From: a virus
DNA length: 47,526 nucleotides
Reading direction: 5' to 3' (one strand)
Virus record (IMG/VR): IMGVR_UViG_3300017605_000337
Span: 1-47,526 of that record
The notes under the pieces are model-generated. The model ran no database searches, was not told the DNA's origin, and saw only the letters and a list, made by a program, of their open reading frames with translations. Made by a program: the position numbers and the translations under genes. This document shows, in pieces, positions 46,413 to 47,526 of this stretch; positions within the stretch are counted from its first letter, which is position 1; every line of letters starts with the position of its first letter.

Positions 46413-47020
46413 CCGACAACCAGACCAGGGCGCAGTGCATCGAGGCGGCTGCGCGGGAAGTGCTCGCGTTCCACCAGAACATGACCTACGTGAACCTCCC
46501 AGAAGAGGTTGGCAAACTCGCTGACGCCCTCGCCTACGTCACCCTCGACGAACTCGCGGATGACATCGAAGCTGACGACGCCGAGAAGCGCCTCGCCGAA
46601 CTGACCGCCGAGCGCGAAGCCCTCGCGCGCATCCTGCCGGCGGGATGCGGGTCGCTGGTGGAGGCGGCGAAGGTGCTAACGAGCGACAAGCTGAGGCTCG
46701 CCGACGAGGTTCGCGGCGCGCTCGATGGTGCCAAGGTGCCGACGACGCTGTTCAACCGCCCCGCCACACTCGCCGAGCGCATCGAGATGTTGGCTGCCGA
46801 GCGGGACATCGAGCACGAGAACGTGCAGCGGCTGGAGAAGCTGAAACTTCCAAGGCTGCCAAGCGGGCCGTTCGTCATCGAGGACGAGCCCGACACCGAA
46901 GCCGAGAAGGAACTCGACGCCGCGAAGGAACGCGCAGAGGAATACCTCGGCACGCTGGGCGACGCCCTCAACCTCATCGCGTGGCTCGTGGAGCGGCGCA
47001 ACAGCGGGGCGGACTCGTGA
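46409..47020 (+). CDS. Acidic helical protein
   Basis: 203 aa from GTG 46409. Long acidic helices dominate (AAAREVLAFHQNMTYVNL, DDIEADDAEKRLAELTAERE, EIMEHE-like middle, then EKELDAAKERAEEYLGTLGDALNLI). The coiled-coil content suggests an oligomer. It may be a DNA mimic or a scaffold; acidity alone does not prove either. It overlaps the next gene by GTGA. No family is recognised. Confidence 0.68.
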   Translation: MTDNQTRAQCIEAAAREVLAFHQNMTYVNLPEEVGKLADALAYVTLDELADDIEADDAEKRLAELTAEREALARILPAGCGSLVEAAKVLTSDKLRLADEVRGALDGAKVPTTLFNRPATLAERIEMLAAERDIEHENVQRLEKLKLPRLPSGPFVIEDEPDTEAEKELDAAKERAEEYLGTLGDALNLIAWLVERRNSGADS

Positions 47021-47271
47021 GGATCACGCACATGGAGACGCTGCGGAATCTGGTAGGGTTCACCGACCCGTTCGGCCATCGCTTCTGGATCTACGACGCC
47101 GACGTGGTCTCGGTCCACGAGGCTTACTTCGACAAAAAGGACCGGTTCGTAACCGTCATCACCACTGGCAACGGCCACGTCTGGATGACCGAGGAAACGA
47201 CCGATAGCGTGGTGAAGCGAGTGCGCCCTGTAGTCCTGTCGCAAGTCACTAATCCGGGCGTCGCCACATGA
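47017..47271 (+). CDS. Small beta protein resembling FlbD-like fold
   Basis: 84 aa from GTG 47017 (GTGA overlap); a longer frame from 46645 is a shadow. FTDPFGHRFWIYDADVVSVHEA followed by FVTVITTGNGHVWMTEETTDSV is a strand-loop-strand order like the FlbD family ('N-G-x-x-F-x-(L/I)-N-x-(D/E)-x-I ... T-x-I-T-L-x-(D/N)-G-x-x-(Y/W)-x-V-x-E'). The match is by eye and weak. It could be a short adaptor. Overlaps the next gene by ATGA. Confidence 0.68.
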   Translation: MRITHMETLRNLVGFTDPFGHRFWIYDADVVSVHEAYFDKKDRFVTVITTGNGHVWMTEETTDSVVKRVRPVVLSQVTNPGVAT

Positions 47272-47438
47272 GCCTCGACGACGAACCGCGCGTCCGAGTG
47301 AGCAAGGGCGACAACCGCTGCCGCTGCGGCGGTCACCACGGCGGCGCGAAGTCCAACCGGCACCACCACGGCACGCTCGTCAAGATGCTGCGACGGTTCA
47401 CGCGACGGGTGATGCGTGCGATCATGGGGCGACCATGA
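47268..47438 (+). CDS. 56-aa basic Cys/His protein spanning the assembly junction
   Basis: 56 aa from ATG 47268. Cys18 and Cys20 in NRCRCGGHHGG with neighbouring His residues (also RHHHG at 31-35) make it a likely small metal-binding peptide. The C-terminal half is very basic (KMLRRFTRRVMRAIMGRP), so nucleic acid or membrane binding is possible. Its last bases overlap the start of the Tat-like gene (ATGA). Positions 1-53 repeat its 3' end. Confidence 0.65.
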   Translation: MSLDDEPRVRVSKGDNRCRCGGHHGGAKSNRHHHGTLVKMLRRFTRRVMRAIMGRP

Positions 47439-47526
47439 ACCGCCGCGGCTTCCTATCCGGCCTCCTCTCCGCAGCCGTCGCCGCAGCAGCGCGCATCTAC
47501 CCGGCGAGCTTGCCGGTGCTGCCGAA
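47386..47526. repeat. Terminal redundancy, right copy
   Basis: Exact second copy of positions 1-141. The window thus closes into a circle of about 47,385 bases; the 92 bases from 47435 are the 5' part of the twin-arginine-like gene and are complete at 50-313. Confidence 0.95.

Noticed and set aside
1-47526. CRISPR array, tRNA, integrase, transposase or toxin-antitoxin pair
   Set aside because: No regular spaced repeats, no cloverleaf, no recombinase motif and no recognisable toxin were seen.

Overview
The window is one circularly assembled genome of a tailed phage (Caudoviricetes). Its first 141 bases are repeated exactly at the end, so the unit genome is about 47.39 kb and the cut point falls inside an operon. 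The gene order and protein families suggest a short-tailed (podovirus-like) virus: a large terminase, a portal, a scaffold-like coiled coil, a major capsid protein of the SU10/DUF5309 type, adaptor and nozzle-like proteins, fibres and very large ejection-type proteins. The sequence is GC-rich. The host cannot be read from it, but an N-terminal lipobox protein with a second membrane segment and a twin-arginine-like leader point to a Gram-negative host. I see no integrase, tRNA, DNA or RNA polymerase, primase, helicase or recognisable endolysin.

Layout. (1) 310-31140, minus strand: one nearly gap-free late block. Read 5'->3' it runs: possible small terminase, large terminase, two repeat-module virion proteins, portal, two small proteins, scaffold, capsid, zinc-ribbon protein, a fused SGNH esterase-adaptor protein, nozzle-like protein, fibre proteins, a glycosyltransferase and methyltransferase pair, three internal-virion-like proteins (the last 1730 aa), then four small membrane or zinc proteins in the usual place for lysis genes. 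(2) 31139-38957: a mosaic region with short genes on both strands and most of the non-coding DNA. It carries strong hairpins, perfect palindromes, a G-quadruplex motif, a near-consensus promoter and two HTH proteins. (3) 38958 through the junction to 313, plus strand: an early block of about 25 tightly overlapped genes. It starts with a recombination set (RecB-like nuclease, ERF annealing protein, Hjc-like nuclease, SSB) and continues with many small accessory proteins, including a SLOG (DUF2493) protein.

Genes within blocks usually overlap by ATGA, GTGA or TAATG, implying translational coupling. The two block boundaries are extreme: divergent start codons share CATG at 31138-31141, and convergent stop codons share CTAG at 310-313 and 31757-31760.

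The most interesting signal lies in the mosaic region. Two plus-strand hairpins (31469-31518 and 35649-35680) carry CUAACUCC in their loops; the second is followed directly by an intrinsic terminator. The complement, GGAGUUAG, is the Shine-Dalgarno region of the genes at 34134 and 34446, and a GAGUUAG copy sits at the predicted 5' end of a short promoter-hairpin unit at 36836-36930. This would fit a small phage RNA network acting on ribosome-binding sites; that function is inference. Other notable items are the esterase-adaptor fusion, an array of three perfect palindromes at 36960-37064, and paired genes with duplicated start regions.
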